Assembly: GCA_963741305.1 (NCBI GenBank)
Contig: CAVUHL010000003.1
Coordinates: 1,364,001-1,428,000, forward strand
From: DATMER01 sp963741305
GTDB taxonomy: Bacteria; Acidobacteriota; Thermoanaerobaculia; Multivoradales; UBA5704
Direction: 5' to 3'
DNA length: 64,000 bases
This document shows, piece after piece, positions 14,700 to 64,000 of the stretch; position 1 is the stretch's first letter; every line of letters starts with the position of its first letter. The translations under genes were made by a program, and so were the position numbers. The notes under the pieces were generated by a model. It searched no databases, was not told where the DNA came from, and saw nothing but the letters and a program-made list of their open reading frames with translations.

Positions 14700-16930
14700 A
14701 TGAAAAGATCCAGGTGCTCGGGAAGAGCGCCCATGACTATCCTCTCTGCAGGCCTGCTCGCCGTGGGCCTGCTCGCGGCGCAGCCGGCGGTGGCGCAGCA
14801 TGACATGCCGTTTTCTACCGTGGAAGCCCTTGCGGTCTCCAGCCCGCTGCAGGTCGATGGACATCTCGACGAGGAGGTGTGGTCGAAAGCCCAGGTGGCG
14901 AGCGGCTTCACCCAACGCGAGAAGCCGGAAGTGCCTGCCACCGAGCCCACCGAGTTCATGGTGGTGTACGCGCCCACGATGCTCTACATCGGGTTCCGCT
15001 GCTTCGACTCGGAGCCCGATCAGATCGTCGCCAGGGAGCTGGAGCGCGATGGCCGCCTGTTCCGCGACGACGCGGTGATCGTGGTGATCGACACCTTCCA
15101 CGATCACCGCAACTCGTACTTCCTCGAGGTCAACCCTGCCGGTGCGATCCTGGACGCACTGTCCTCGGAAGAGGGGCGCAGCCTGAACACTGACTGGGAC
15201 GGGATCTGGACCGCCGCGGCGCGCATCACCCCCGAGGGCTGGACGGCGGAGATGGCGATCCCCTTTTCCACCTTGCGCTTCGATCCCGGCACCGACACCT
15301 GGGGCTTCAACGTCCGCCGGCTGGTGGCGCGCAAGGCGGAGCAGTCCTACTGGGTGCAGGTGGGCCGCGACGCCAGCCTCGTGCGCATGTCGCGCGCCGG
15401 CCATCTTACCGGCCTGAACGGCCTGGAGTCCGGACTGAATCTGCAGCTCAAGCCCTTCGCAGTGAGCTCGCGCACGGAGTTCGACGTGACGGGCCTGGAC
15501 GACGGCAGGTCCGATCTCGGGCTGGATCTCAAGTGGGGTATCACCCGCGGCCTGGCGCTCGACTTGACCTACAACACCGATTTCGCCGAGGCCGAGGCGG
15601 ACGACCAGCAGGTGAACCTGACGCGCTTCTCGCTGTTCCTCGACGAGAAGCGGGAGTTCTTCCTGGAGAACGCCGGGATCTTCGAGTTCGTGCCTCCGAG
15701 CCAGATCGGCGGCACGCCGCTGGAGCTCTTCTTCTCGCGGCGCATCGGCATCGCCGACAACGGCGTGCCGGTGCCGATCCGGTGGGGCGCCCGGGTCACC
15801 GGCCGCGTCGGTGACTGGAGCCTCGGCGTGCTCGACGCGTCGACGGACTTCCTGGATCAGCAGACCAGCGGCTTCGTGGGCGGCCTCCCGGAGGACAACT
15901 GGGGCGTAGTGCGCGTAAAGCGCAACGTCGGCGAGCGCTCCGCGGTGGGGATGATCTTCACCAACCGCGACCAGGAGGGGATCGGTACAAACCAGGTCTA
16001 CGGCCTCGACGCCAACCTGAACCCGCTGCCGAAGCTCAACGTCAATACGTTCTTTGCCTCGAGCCACACCTCCAGCCCCTTCGTCGACGACATCGGCGTT
16101 GTGGACGACAAGTCGGACCAGGCCGGCGGCGCCACGGTGGTGTGGAACGGGCAGGACTGGCTCTGGGCCATGGAAGCGATGGAGATCGGCGACAGCTTCG
16201 ATCCCCAGGTCGGCTTTCTGCTGCGCAACGGCATCCGCCGCTATGCGCCGACTGTGGCCTACAAGCCGCGGCCGAAGCTGGGAAACGTCCGCAGCCTCCT
16301 TCTCGACGCGCAGGCCGAGATCATCACCGACATGGACGACCGCCTGGAGACGTTCTCGACGCGGCTCGACTTCTTCGGCTTCATCCTCGACTCGGAGGAC
16401 CAGGTCCAGGCATTCGTCGACATCAACCGCGAGCGGCTCGTGCGGCCGTTCGCGATCCGGAGCGGAATCGTGATCCCTCCTGGCGAGTACGACTTCAACG
16501 ACTACGGCATGAATTACACGACCAACCCCTACCGGAGGGTCGTCGTCACCGGGTCGGTGCTCAACGGGCAGTTCTACGACGGTGAGCGGTTCTCGAACGT
16601 GATCACGGTGGGCTTGCGCCCCAGCCGGTACTTCCGCGCCGAGACGAGGTGGACCCGCGACGATGTCGACCTGCCCGCGGGCTCGTTCGTCGCCAACGTC
16701 TGGCGCCAGCGCCTGAGCGTGTCTCCCACGCCGCGCATCGCCGCCAACGCGTTCATCCAGTACAACGACACGGCGGATCTGATCTCCCTCAATCTCCGCC
16801 TCAACTGGATCTACAAGCCGGGCGCGGACATCTTCCTGGTCTACAACCACAACTGGATCGCCCCCGGGCTGAACGATCGCACCAGCCGAGAGCGCCAGGC
16901 GATTCTTAAGTTCACATATCTGCTGTCGTT

Positions 16931-16934
<4 letters not shown>
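14700..16934 (+). CDS. CBM9/DUF5916 outer-membrane protein, 744 aa
   Basis: A signal peptide (cleavage near AVAQHD) is followed by a CBM9-type domain (residues about 40-230: LQVDGHLDEEVW ... GFNVRRLVARK) and then the DUF5916 region, which has the long alternating strands of an outer-membrane barrel (TYNTDFAEAEAD, FFLENAGIFEF, FFSRRIG) up to LKFTYLLSL. DUF5916 proteins are surface proteins of Bacteroidota, Acidobacteriota and myxobacteria with no settled function. The stop codon overlaps the ATG of NRPS-1 (ATGA at 16931), so the protein is made together with the lipopeptide machinery. It may serve in export across, or recognition at, the outer membrane. That role is inferred only from position. 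Confidence 0.8.
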
Positions 16935-58340
<41,406 letters not shown>

Positions 58341-58344
<4 letters not shown>

Positions 58345-59675
58345 CGGACGATCGGGCACCGCGCGGAATGCGGGACTTCCTGGTGATCTGGAGCGGGCAG
58401 GTCGTGTCGAGCCTGGGCTCGGGCCTGTCCGGCTTCGCGCTGGGCATCTGGGTGTACCAGGAGACCGGATCGGCGACCGCCCTGTCGTTGATCACCCTCT
58501 TCGCCACCCTGCCGAACACGCTGCTGTCGCCGCTCGCCGGCGCCCTGATCGACCGCTGGGGCCGGCGCTCGGTGCTGCTGATCAACAACTTCGGCGCCGG
58601 CGCCTGCACGCTCATCATGGCCGCGCTCTACTGGGCCGGCGTGCTGGAGATGTGGCACGTTTACGTGCTGGTCTGCGCGAGCCGGTGCTTTGGCGTCTTC
58701 CAGCTCCCGGCCTTCGCGGCGACCACGCCGCTGCTCGTCCCCCGCAGCCAACTCGTCCGCGCCAACGGCTTGGCCCAGATCGGCCCGGCGGCGGGGCAGA
58801 TCGCCTCTCCCATCCTCGCCGCGGCGCTGATGGGCGTGATCGGGGTGGGAGGCGTCATCTTCATCGACTTCCTCTCGTTCCTGTTCGCCGCGGTCACGCT
58901 GCTCGTCACCCGCATCCCGCCGGTCTCCACCGTGAGCGGAGAGGGCCGGGGAACGCTCCTCTACGAGTCGTTCTATGGCTGGACCTACATCCGGAAGCGG
59001 CCGGGCCTGATGGGGCTGCTGCTGTTCTTCGCCTTCGCCAACTACTGCCTGTCGGTGGTGCAGATCCTGATCACGCCGCTGGTGCTTTCCTTCGGTACGG
59101 CCAAGACGCTGGGGGTGATCCTGACCACCGGCGCGGCCGGCGCCCTGCTCGGCGGGATCGCCCTCGGTATTTGGGGGGGAGGCGGCGGCCGCTCGCGGCG
59201 CATCCCGATCATCCTGGGCTTCACGGTGGTCCAGGGAGCGACGCTCCTGCTGGGCGGCCTGCGGCCCAACGCCCTGCTGATCGCGTCGGCCCTGGCCATT
59301 GCGCTGTTCGCCTTTCCGATCATCCGCGGCTCGAGCGAGGCGATCTGGCAGAGCAAAGTGCCCCAGGACCTCCAGGGCCGCGTGTTCTCCATCCGGCGCA
59401 TGATTGCCGGCGTGGCGTTCCCCCTTGCCGGCGCCTCGGCCGGGCCGCTCGCCGACCGCGTCTTCAGGCCGCTCCTGATGCCCGGCGGAGCGCTCGCGGA
59501 CAGCGTCGGGCGTGTCCTCGGCGTCGGGCCAGGGCGCGGCGAAGGCCTGATGTTCATGATGTTCGGCGTGCTCACGCTGCTTTCCGTGGCCGTGGTCTAT
59601 GCCTACCGGCCCGTGCGCAACGTCGAAGCCGAGCTGCCCGACGTTCTGAACGATACGGGCGAGGCCGCGGCGTGA
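58341..59675 (+). CDS. MFS exporter (EntS-like), 444 aa
   Basis: ATG at 58341 overlaps the stop of NRPS/PKS-2. The protein has about 12 hydrophobic helices, the MFS loop motif DRWGRRSVLL between helices 2 and 3, and the layout of the MFS_3 group that includes the enterobactin exporter EntS (FLVIWSGQVVSSLGSGLSGF at the N-terminus). Its place inside the operon, coupled to the synthetases on both sides, points to export of the finished lipopeptide across the inner membrane and possibly to self-protection. Glycine-rich loop IWGGGGGRSRR lies in the central cytoplasmic region. Substrate is inferred from context. Confidence 0.88.
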
Positions 59676-62600
59676 CGGGAGCGGACGACCTCGCCCGGCG
59701 CCTGGAGACCCTGTCGCCCAAGCAGCGCCGGCTGATCGAGCTGCGCCTTGCCCGTGAGCGAAAGGAGGAGACGTTGGGCGGCTCCATCGAGCCGCAGCCG
59801 CGCGATGGCCGGCCGTTCCCCCTCTCCTTCGCCCAGCAGCGGCTCTGGTTCCTCGACCAGCTCGAGCCCGGCAGCCCCTGGTACAACATGGCCTACCCCC
59901 TGCGCCTGACCGGCCGGCTGGACGCTCCGGCGCTCGCCGCGGCCCTCTCCGAGATCCGGCGGCGCCATGAAACGCTGCGCACCACCTTCTCCCTGGCAGG
60001 GGATGGGGAGGAGGAAGCCGTCCAGGTGGTCGGGCCACCCACCGGCCTGCCCCTGCCGCTCGTCGACCTGCGCGGATTGCCGCTCGCCTCCCGGGAAGCG
60101 GAGCTGCTGCGTCTGGTACGAGCCGAGGCACGCCGGCCCTTCGACCTCGCGCGCGGACCCCTCCTGCGCGCGCTCCTCTACAAGATCGCCGAGGACGATC
60201 ACGCGCTGATCCTCACCATGCACCACATCGTCTGTGACGGCTGGTCGCTGGGCGTGCTGGTGCGCGAGCTCGGCGAGGCTCTTTTTCGCCGCACCCTGCC
60301 GCCCCTGCCGATCCAGTACGCCGACTTCGCCGTCTGGCAGCGGCGGCTCCTCTCCGGCCCGGTGCTCGACAAACTCCTCTCCTACTGGAAACGGCAGCTC
60401 GCGGGTCTGCCGCCGCTCCTCGAGCTGCCGACCGACCGGCCGCGCCCCAGGGTCCAGACCTTCCGCGGCTCGCTCCTTCCCGTCGCGCTGCCTCCCGGCA
60501 CCACGGCCGCCGTCCGGGAGCTATCCCGGCGCTCAGGGGCGACCTCGTTCATGACCCTTCTCGCCGCGTTCCTGGCGCTGCTCCGGCGCCACACCCGGCA
60601 GGACGATCTGGCCGTGGGCACGCCCGTCGCCAACCGCGGCCGGATGGAGATCGAAGGGCTGATCGGCTTCTTCGTCAACACCCTGGTGCTGCGCACGGAC
60701 GTGGGCGGTGATCCCTCCTTCCGCGAGCTGCTGGCGCGGGTGCAGGCGGTGGCGGCCGGCGCCTACGCGCACCAGGACCTGCCGTTCGAGATGCTGGTGC
60801 AGGAGATCGACCCCGAGCGCCAGCTCTCGCACAACCCGCTCTTCCAGGTGATGTTCCTGCTCCAGAACGCTCCCATGCCGGAGCTCTCCGTCTCGGGATT
60901 GAAGCTCTCGCCGCTCGCGGCGGGCGGCGGCGACACCTCGAAGTTCGACCTCTCCCTCCACTTCTGGGAAGCCGAGCCCGAGCTCGTCGGCTACTTCGAG
61001 TACAACACCGACCTCTTCGACCGGGCGACCGCCGCCCGCCTGGCTGACCACTTCGTGCGCCTGCTCCAGGGCGTGCTCGACGACCCGGACAGCCGCCTCT
61101 CGGCCCTTCCGCTCCTGGCGCCCGCCGAGCACCGGCAGGTGCTCGGCGAGTGGAACGACACCGCCGCGGACTACCCGCGCAATGCCTGCCTCCATCATCT
61201 CTTCGCGGCGCAGGCCGAGCGCACACCCGATGCCGTGGCCCTCATGGATTGGCAGGGCCGGGAGCGTCTCACCTACGCGGAGCTCGCCGGAAGGGCGGGG
61301 CACTTGGCGCGCCGCCTGCGGGACTTGGGCGTAGGCCCGGACGTGCCGGTCGCAATCTGCCTCCGCCGCTCGCCGGCCATGACGGTCGCCGTTCTAGCCG
61401 CCCTGGGAGCCGGCGGCGCCTATGTACCGGTCGATCCCTCCTATCCCCGCGAACGGCTGGAGATGATGCTGGCGATCGCCCGGCCCCGGGTCCTATTGAC
61501 GGAGGAGGGGCTCCGGGACTCAATTCCGCCTGGGGATTTCGAGGTGATCTGCCTCAACAGGGACGAGGGGACTGCTTCCTTCCTGCCGGTAGCGGCCAGG
61601 CCCGACAACCTCGCCTACGTGATCTTTACCTCGGGCTCCACGGGTATGCCCAAGGGCGTTGCCATGCCGCACCGCCCCCTCGTCAGCCTGGTCGCCTGGC
61701 AGCTCCGAAACTCGGTGCTCGGCCCCGAGGCCAAAACCCTGCAGTTCGCCTCGCTGTCCTTCGACGTCTCCTGCCAGGAGCTGTTCTCAACCTGGGCGGC
61801 GGGCGGGACGCTGGTGCTGATCTCCGAGGAGCTGCGGCTGGATCCGGGGGCGCTTCTCGACGCGCTACGCAGACAGGCGATCGAGCGCCTGTTCCTGCCG
61901 TTCGTGGCCCTGCAGCAGCTCGCCGAGATCGCCGCGGAGCGGGCCGTCTGGCCCGAGGCGTTGCGCGAGGTTGTCACCGCCGGTGAGCAGCTCCAGATCA
62001 CTGCGGCGGTCGCCGAGCTGTTCACCCGGCTCCCCGAGTGCCGGCTGTTCAATCAGTACGGCCCCTCGGAGACCCACGTAGCGACTGCCTATACCCTTCC
62101 CGGCCCCGCCCGGAGCTGGCCCGCGCTGCCCTCGGTCGGCATCCCGGTCGCGAACACCCGTATCCTTCTGCTGGATGGCGGCTTGGTGCCAGCGGGCGTG
62201 CCAGGGGAGCTGTGCATCGGCGGCGATTGCCTGGCCCGAGGCTATCTCTCACGGCCGGACCTCACCGCCGACCGCTTCGTGCCCGACCCGTTCGCGGACG
62301 GCGAGCGCCTCTACCGCACCGGCGACCTCGCCCGCTGGCATCGCGACGGCAACCTGGAGTTCCTGGGCCGCACCGACCAGCAGCTCAAGATCCGCGGATT
62401 CCGGGTGGAGCCCGGGGAGATCGAGGCCGTGCTCGCCGCCCACCCCGCGGTGCGCGAGGCCGCCGTCGTCGCGCGGCAGGACCCGGGCGTTGATTTGAAA
62501 ATTGGCGCCCGCCGCCTGGTGGCCTACATCGCCACTCAGGGAACGGTCACAGCCAGTGAGCTGCGGGCCGCGGTGCGCGAGCGGCTGCCGGACTACATGG

Positions 62601-63715
62601 TGCCCTCGGCGTTCCACTTCCTGGAGGCGCTGCCTCTCACCCCGAGCGGCAAGATTGACCGGCGCTCGCTGCCGGACATGGAAGCGGCGGGGGAGCTGAT
62701 GGGGGGAGAAACCGGGGCCGTGCCGCCGCGCACGCCGCTAGAAGAGGAGATCGCCGGCATCTGGCGCCAGGTGATGGGCGTCGAGCGGGTGGGCGTGCAC
62801 GACAACTTCTTCGACCTCGGAGGCCATTCGCTCCTGGCGGTGAGGCTGTTGGCCCGCATCCGCCGCCAGCTCGGCCGAGACCTGCCCCTGGCGAGCCTCT
62901 TCGCCGGGCCGACGATCGCGCACCAGGCCGCGGCGCTCGAGCGCGAACCCGTGTCCGACACGCCCCTGGTGACCCTGCGCGGCACCGGCACGCAACGTCC
63001 CCTGTTCCTGGTCCATCCGGTCGGCGGCAGCGTCTTCTGCTACACCGAGCTGGCCCGCGCCCTCGGACCCGACCAGCCTGTCTACGGCCTGCAATCCCTC
63101 GAGACGGAAGGGACGCTCGAAGAGATGGCCGGAGCCTATCTGCAAGCGGTACGGACCGTTCAGGCCGAGGGACCCTACCGTCTGGGAGGCTGGTCAATGG
63201 GCGGCGTGGTGGCTTTTGAAATGGCCCGCCAGCTCGGTGGGGAAGTCGAGCAGCTCGTCATCCTGGACATGCCCGTCCCCGGCCCCGGAAACGCCGTGGA
63301 CGAGGGCACCCTCCGCGCCTGGTTCGCCCGCGATCTCGCAGGGCTCCAGGGCATGCCCCTCCCCGACGAGATTGGGAGCCTCTCCGCGGACACGCCGCTG
63401 CCCGAGGCGTTCGCCCGGGTCCAGGAGCTCGGCTTGCTGCCCGACGGCCTGGACTTCACGGCGGCCGTCCGCCGCTTCGAGATCTTTCAGGCCAACCAGC
63501 GGCGGGTCGAGGGCTACACCGCGCGGCCCTATCCCGGCCGCATCCAACTCTTCCGGGCCGAAGCCTCCCACTTCGACCACCCCACCGACCCGACGCTCGG
63601 CTGGGGAGCCCTCGCGGCCGGCGGGGTAGAGCTCCACCGGCTCCCGGGCAACCATTGGGCGATCGTCAGCCCGCCAGCCGTGGAAGCCGTGGCCGCGGCG
63701 CTCCAGTTGAGCTGA
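59672..63715 (+). CDS. Terminal NRPS module with thioesterase, 1347 aa
   Basis: GTG at 59672 overlaps the MFS stop (GTGA) and starts VTGADDLARRLETLSPKQRR, a short helical docking segment. Domains: C (48-487, HHIVCDGWS), A (500-997), T (Ser1053) and TE (1107-1347). The A signature by eye is D-V-Q-F-V-A-Q-V-A, nearest to Pro codes (DVQxIAHVVK), with low certainty. TE has GGWSMGG (Ser1175), Asp1199 and His1328 as a plausible triad. It takes the beta-ketoacyl chain from NRPS/PKS-2, adds the last residue and releases the product by hydrolysis, macrocyclisation or possibly Dieckmann cyclisation. A long upstream extension of this frame is a shadow of NRPS/PKS-2 and the exporter gene. Confidence 0.93.
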   Translation: MTGADDLARRLETLSPKQRRLIELRLARERKEETLGGSIEPQPRDGRPFPLSFAQQRLWFLDQLEPGSPWYNMAYPLRLTGRLDAPALAAALSEIRRRHETLRTTFSLAGDGEEEAVQVVGPPTGLPLPLVDLRGLPLASREAELLRLVRAEARRPFDLARGPLLRALLYKIAEDDHALILTMHHIVCDGWSLGVLVRELGEALFRRTLPPLPIQYADFAVWQRRLLSGPVLDKLLSYWKRQLAGLPPLLELPTDRPRPRVQTFRGSLLPVALPPGTTAAVRELSRRSGATSFMTLLAAFLALLRRHTRQDDLAVGTPVANRGRMEIEGLIGFFVNTLVLRTDVGGDPSFRELLARVQAVAAGAYAHQDLPFEMLVQEIDPERQLSHNPLFQVMFLLQNAPMPELSVSGLKLSPLAAGGGDTSKFDLSLHFWEAEPELVGYFEYNTDLFDRATAARLADHFVRLLQGVLDDPDSRLSALPLLAPAEHRQVLGEWNDTAADYPRNACLHHLFAAQAERTPDAVALMDWQGRERLTYAELAGRAGHLARRLRDLGVGPDVPVAICLRRSPAMTVAVLAALGAGGAYVPVDPSYPRERLEMMLAIARPRVLLTEEGLRDSIPPGDFEVICLNRDEGTASFLPVAARPDNLAYVIFTSGSTGMPKGVAMPHRPLVSLVAWQLRNSVLGPEAKTLQFASLSFDVSCQELFSTWAAGGTLVLISEELRLDPGALLDALRRQAIERLFLPFVALQQLAEIAAERAVWPEALREVVTAGEQLQITAAVAELFTRLPECRLFNQYGPSETHVATAYTLPGPARSWPALPSVGIPVANTRILLLDGGLVPAGVPGELCIGGDCLARGYLSRPDLTADRFVPDPFADGERLYRTGDLARWHRDGNLEFLGRTDQQLKIRGFRVEPGEIEAVLAAHPAVREAAVVARQDPGVDLKIGARRLVAYIATQGTVTASELRAAVRERLPDYMVPSAFHFLEALPLTPSGKIDRRSLPDMEAAGELMGGETGAVPPRTPLEEEIAGIWRQVMGVERVGVHDNFFDLGGHSLLAVRLLARIRRQLGRDLPLASLFAGPTIAHQAAALEREPVSDTPLVTLRGTGTQRPLFLVHPVGGSVFCYTELARALGPDQPVYGLQSLETEGTLEEMAGAYLQAVRTVQAEGPYRLGGWSMGGVVAFEMARQLGGEVEQLVILDMPVPGPGNAVDEGTLRAWFARDLAGLQGMPLPDEIGSLSADTPLPEAFARVQELGLLPDGLDFTAAVRRFEIFQANQRRVEGYTARPYPGRIQLFRAEASHFDHPTDPTLGWGALAAGGVELHRLPGNHWAIVSPPAVEAVAAALQLS

Positions 63716-63735
63716 GCGCACACGAATACCAAGAG

Positions 63736-63763
63736 CGGCGGGCCCGGCCCCTCGGGCCCGCCG
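63736..63763 (+). terminator. Hairpin closing the biosynthetic operon
   Basis: CGGCGGGCCCG (63736-63746) pairs perfectly with CGGGCCCGCCG (63753-63763) over a 6-nt loop, 20 nt after the NRPS-3 stop. There is no T-tract, so termination may be incomplete or factor-assisted. Confidence 0.6.
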
Positions 63764-63909
63764 AACCTCCTGGGTCCATCGAATGTCAAAGAACGCCCAC
63801 CGGCTCCAAGCTTCAGGAACTCAGCGAGATTGCGCATAGTAATAGCCCACCCGGTAGGCTGTCAATCCCCAGCCGTGTGCGCATCCCACTTACCTGCGCA
63901 TGAGAACGT

Positions 63910-64000
63910 CCCGCCCCGCGGGGCGGACGGTCCGCCCCGATCCGCGGACGGTCTGGCCGGAGCCGGGAAGGATCCGCCCCGATCCGGGAGCGTTCCGCCC
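63910..64000. repeat. 21-bp tandem repeat running off the right edge
   Basis: Four full units (starting 63910, 63931, 63952, 63973) and a partial fifth (63994) share the pattern TCCGCCCCGATCCGGGAxGGx; units 2 and 4 agree at their first 14 bases and unit 3 is the most diverged. A frame opening with ATG at 63900 reads through the array as a heptapeptide repeat of the type VRPDPRT / IRPDPGA and stays open to the edge, but it has no good ribosome-binding site. The array could be coding or a non-coding spacer repeat. Confidence 0.7.

Noticed and set aside
63529..63837. Minus-strand ORF at the end of the operon
   Set aside because: It runs opposite the thioesterase coding region and through the terminator hairpin, with no recognisable domain.
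63910..64000. CRISPR array
   Set aside because: The 21-bp units are directly adjacent with no unique spacers, and no cas genes are present.

Overview
The window is GC-rich, Gram-negative-type DNA. Evidence for that is signal peptides with outer-membrane beta-barrel proteins, a CBM9/DUF5916 barrel protein and many ATGA/GTGA gene overlaps. The short zinc-finger-like N-terminus plus TPR protein at 7078-8385 and the giant lipopeptide NRPS suggest an Acidobacteriota-like soil bacterium. That assignment is inference from gene style, not from a marker gene.

Left part (1 to about 10.87 kb): this looks like an integrated accessory region. A minus-strand run holds a gene cut by the left edge, an unknown protein, a Shedu-like DUF4263 protein, a DUF4238 protein and a small unknown protein. 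An attC-like imperfect hairpin with a perfect GTTAGGC core lies between the DUF4238 and DUF4263 genes. Next come a sulfatase-like TPR lipidless exoprotein, a divergent secreted Cys-rich protein, a 38-aa small ORF with a strong terminator, a TPR protein, a small unknown gene, a RelB/RelE-type toxin-antitoxin pair and a tyrosine integrase. Just upstream of the integrase are three TCGTAC repeats spaced 11 bp apart, then the 3' part of a tRNA-Pro(GGG) without its 5' half. That is the expected right attachment site of an element integrated in a tRNA-Pro gene, whose intact copy should lie left of the window.

Middle (about 11.0-16.9 kb): a beta-barrel protein, a di-heme cytochrome c peroxidase-like protein, a convergent NmrA-type reductase, then a CBM9/DUF5916 outer-membrane protein whose stop codon overlaps the start of the biosynthetic genes.

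Right part (14.7-63.7 kb): five genes joined by 4-nt overlaps (DUF5916, NRPS-1, NRPS/PKS-2, MFS exporter, NRPS-3). NRPS-1 (9195 aa) is FAAL-T followed by eight C-A-T modules, with a sulfotransferase domain built in after the serine module. NRPS/PKS-2 (4609 aa) is C-A-T-KS-AT-T-C-A-T-KS-AT-KR-T, with a KR that has lost its catalytic residues. NRPS-3 (1347 aa) is C-A-T-TE. Reading the A-domain signature residues by eye gives a tentative product: fatty acyl-Ala-Leu-Ala-Ala-Ala-Ala-Ser(sulfated or eliminated)-Ala-Gly-malonyl-Gly-malonyl-Pro, with two unreduced beta-keto units, released by the thioesterase and exported by the MFS protein. The in-line sulfotransferase acting on a serine module is the most novel part. 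A hairpin terminator closes the operon, and a 21-bp tandem repeat runs off the right edge.
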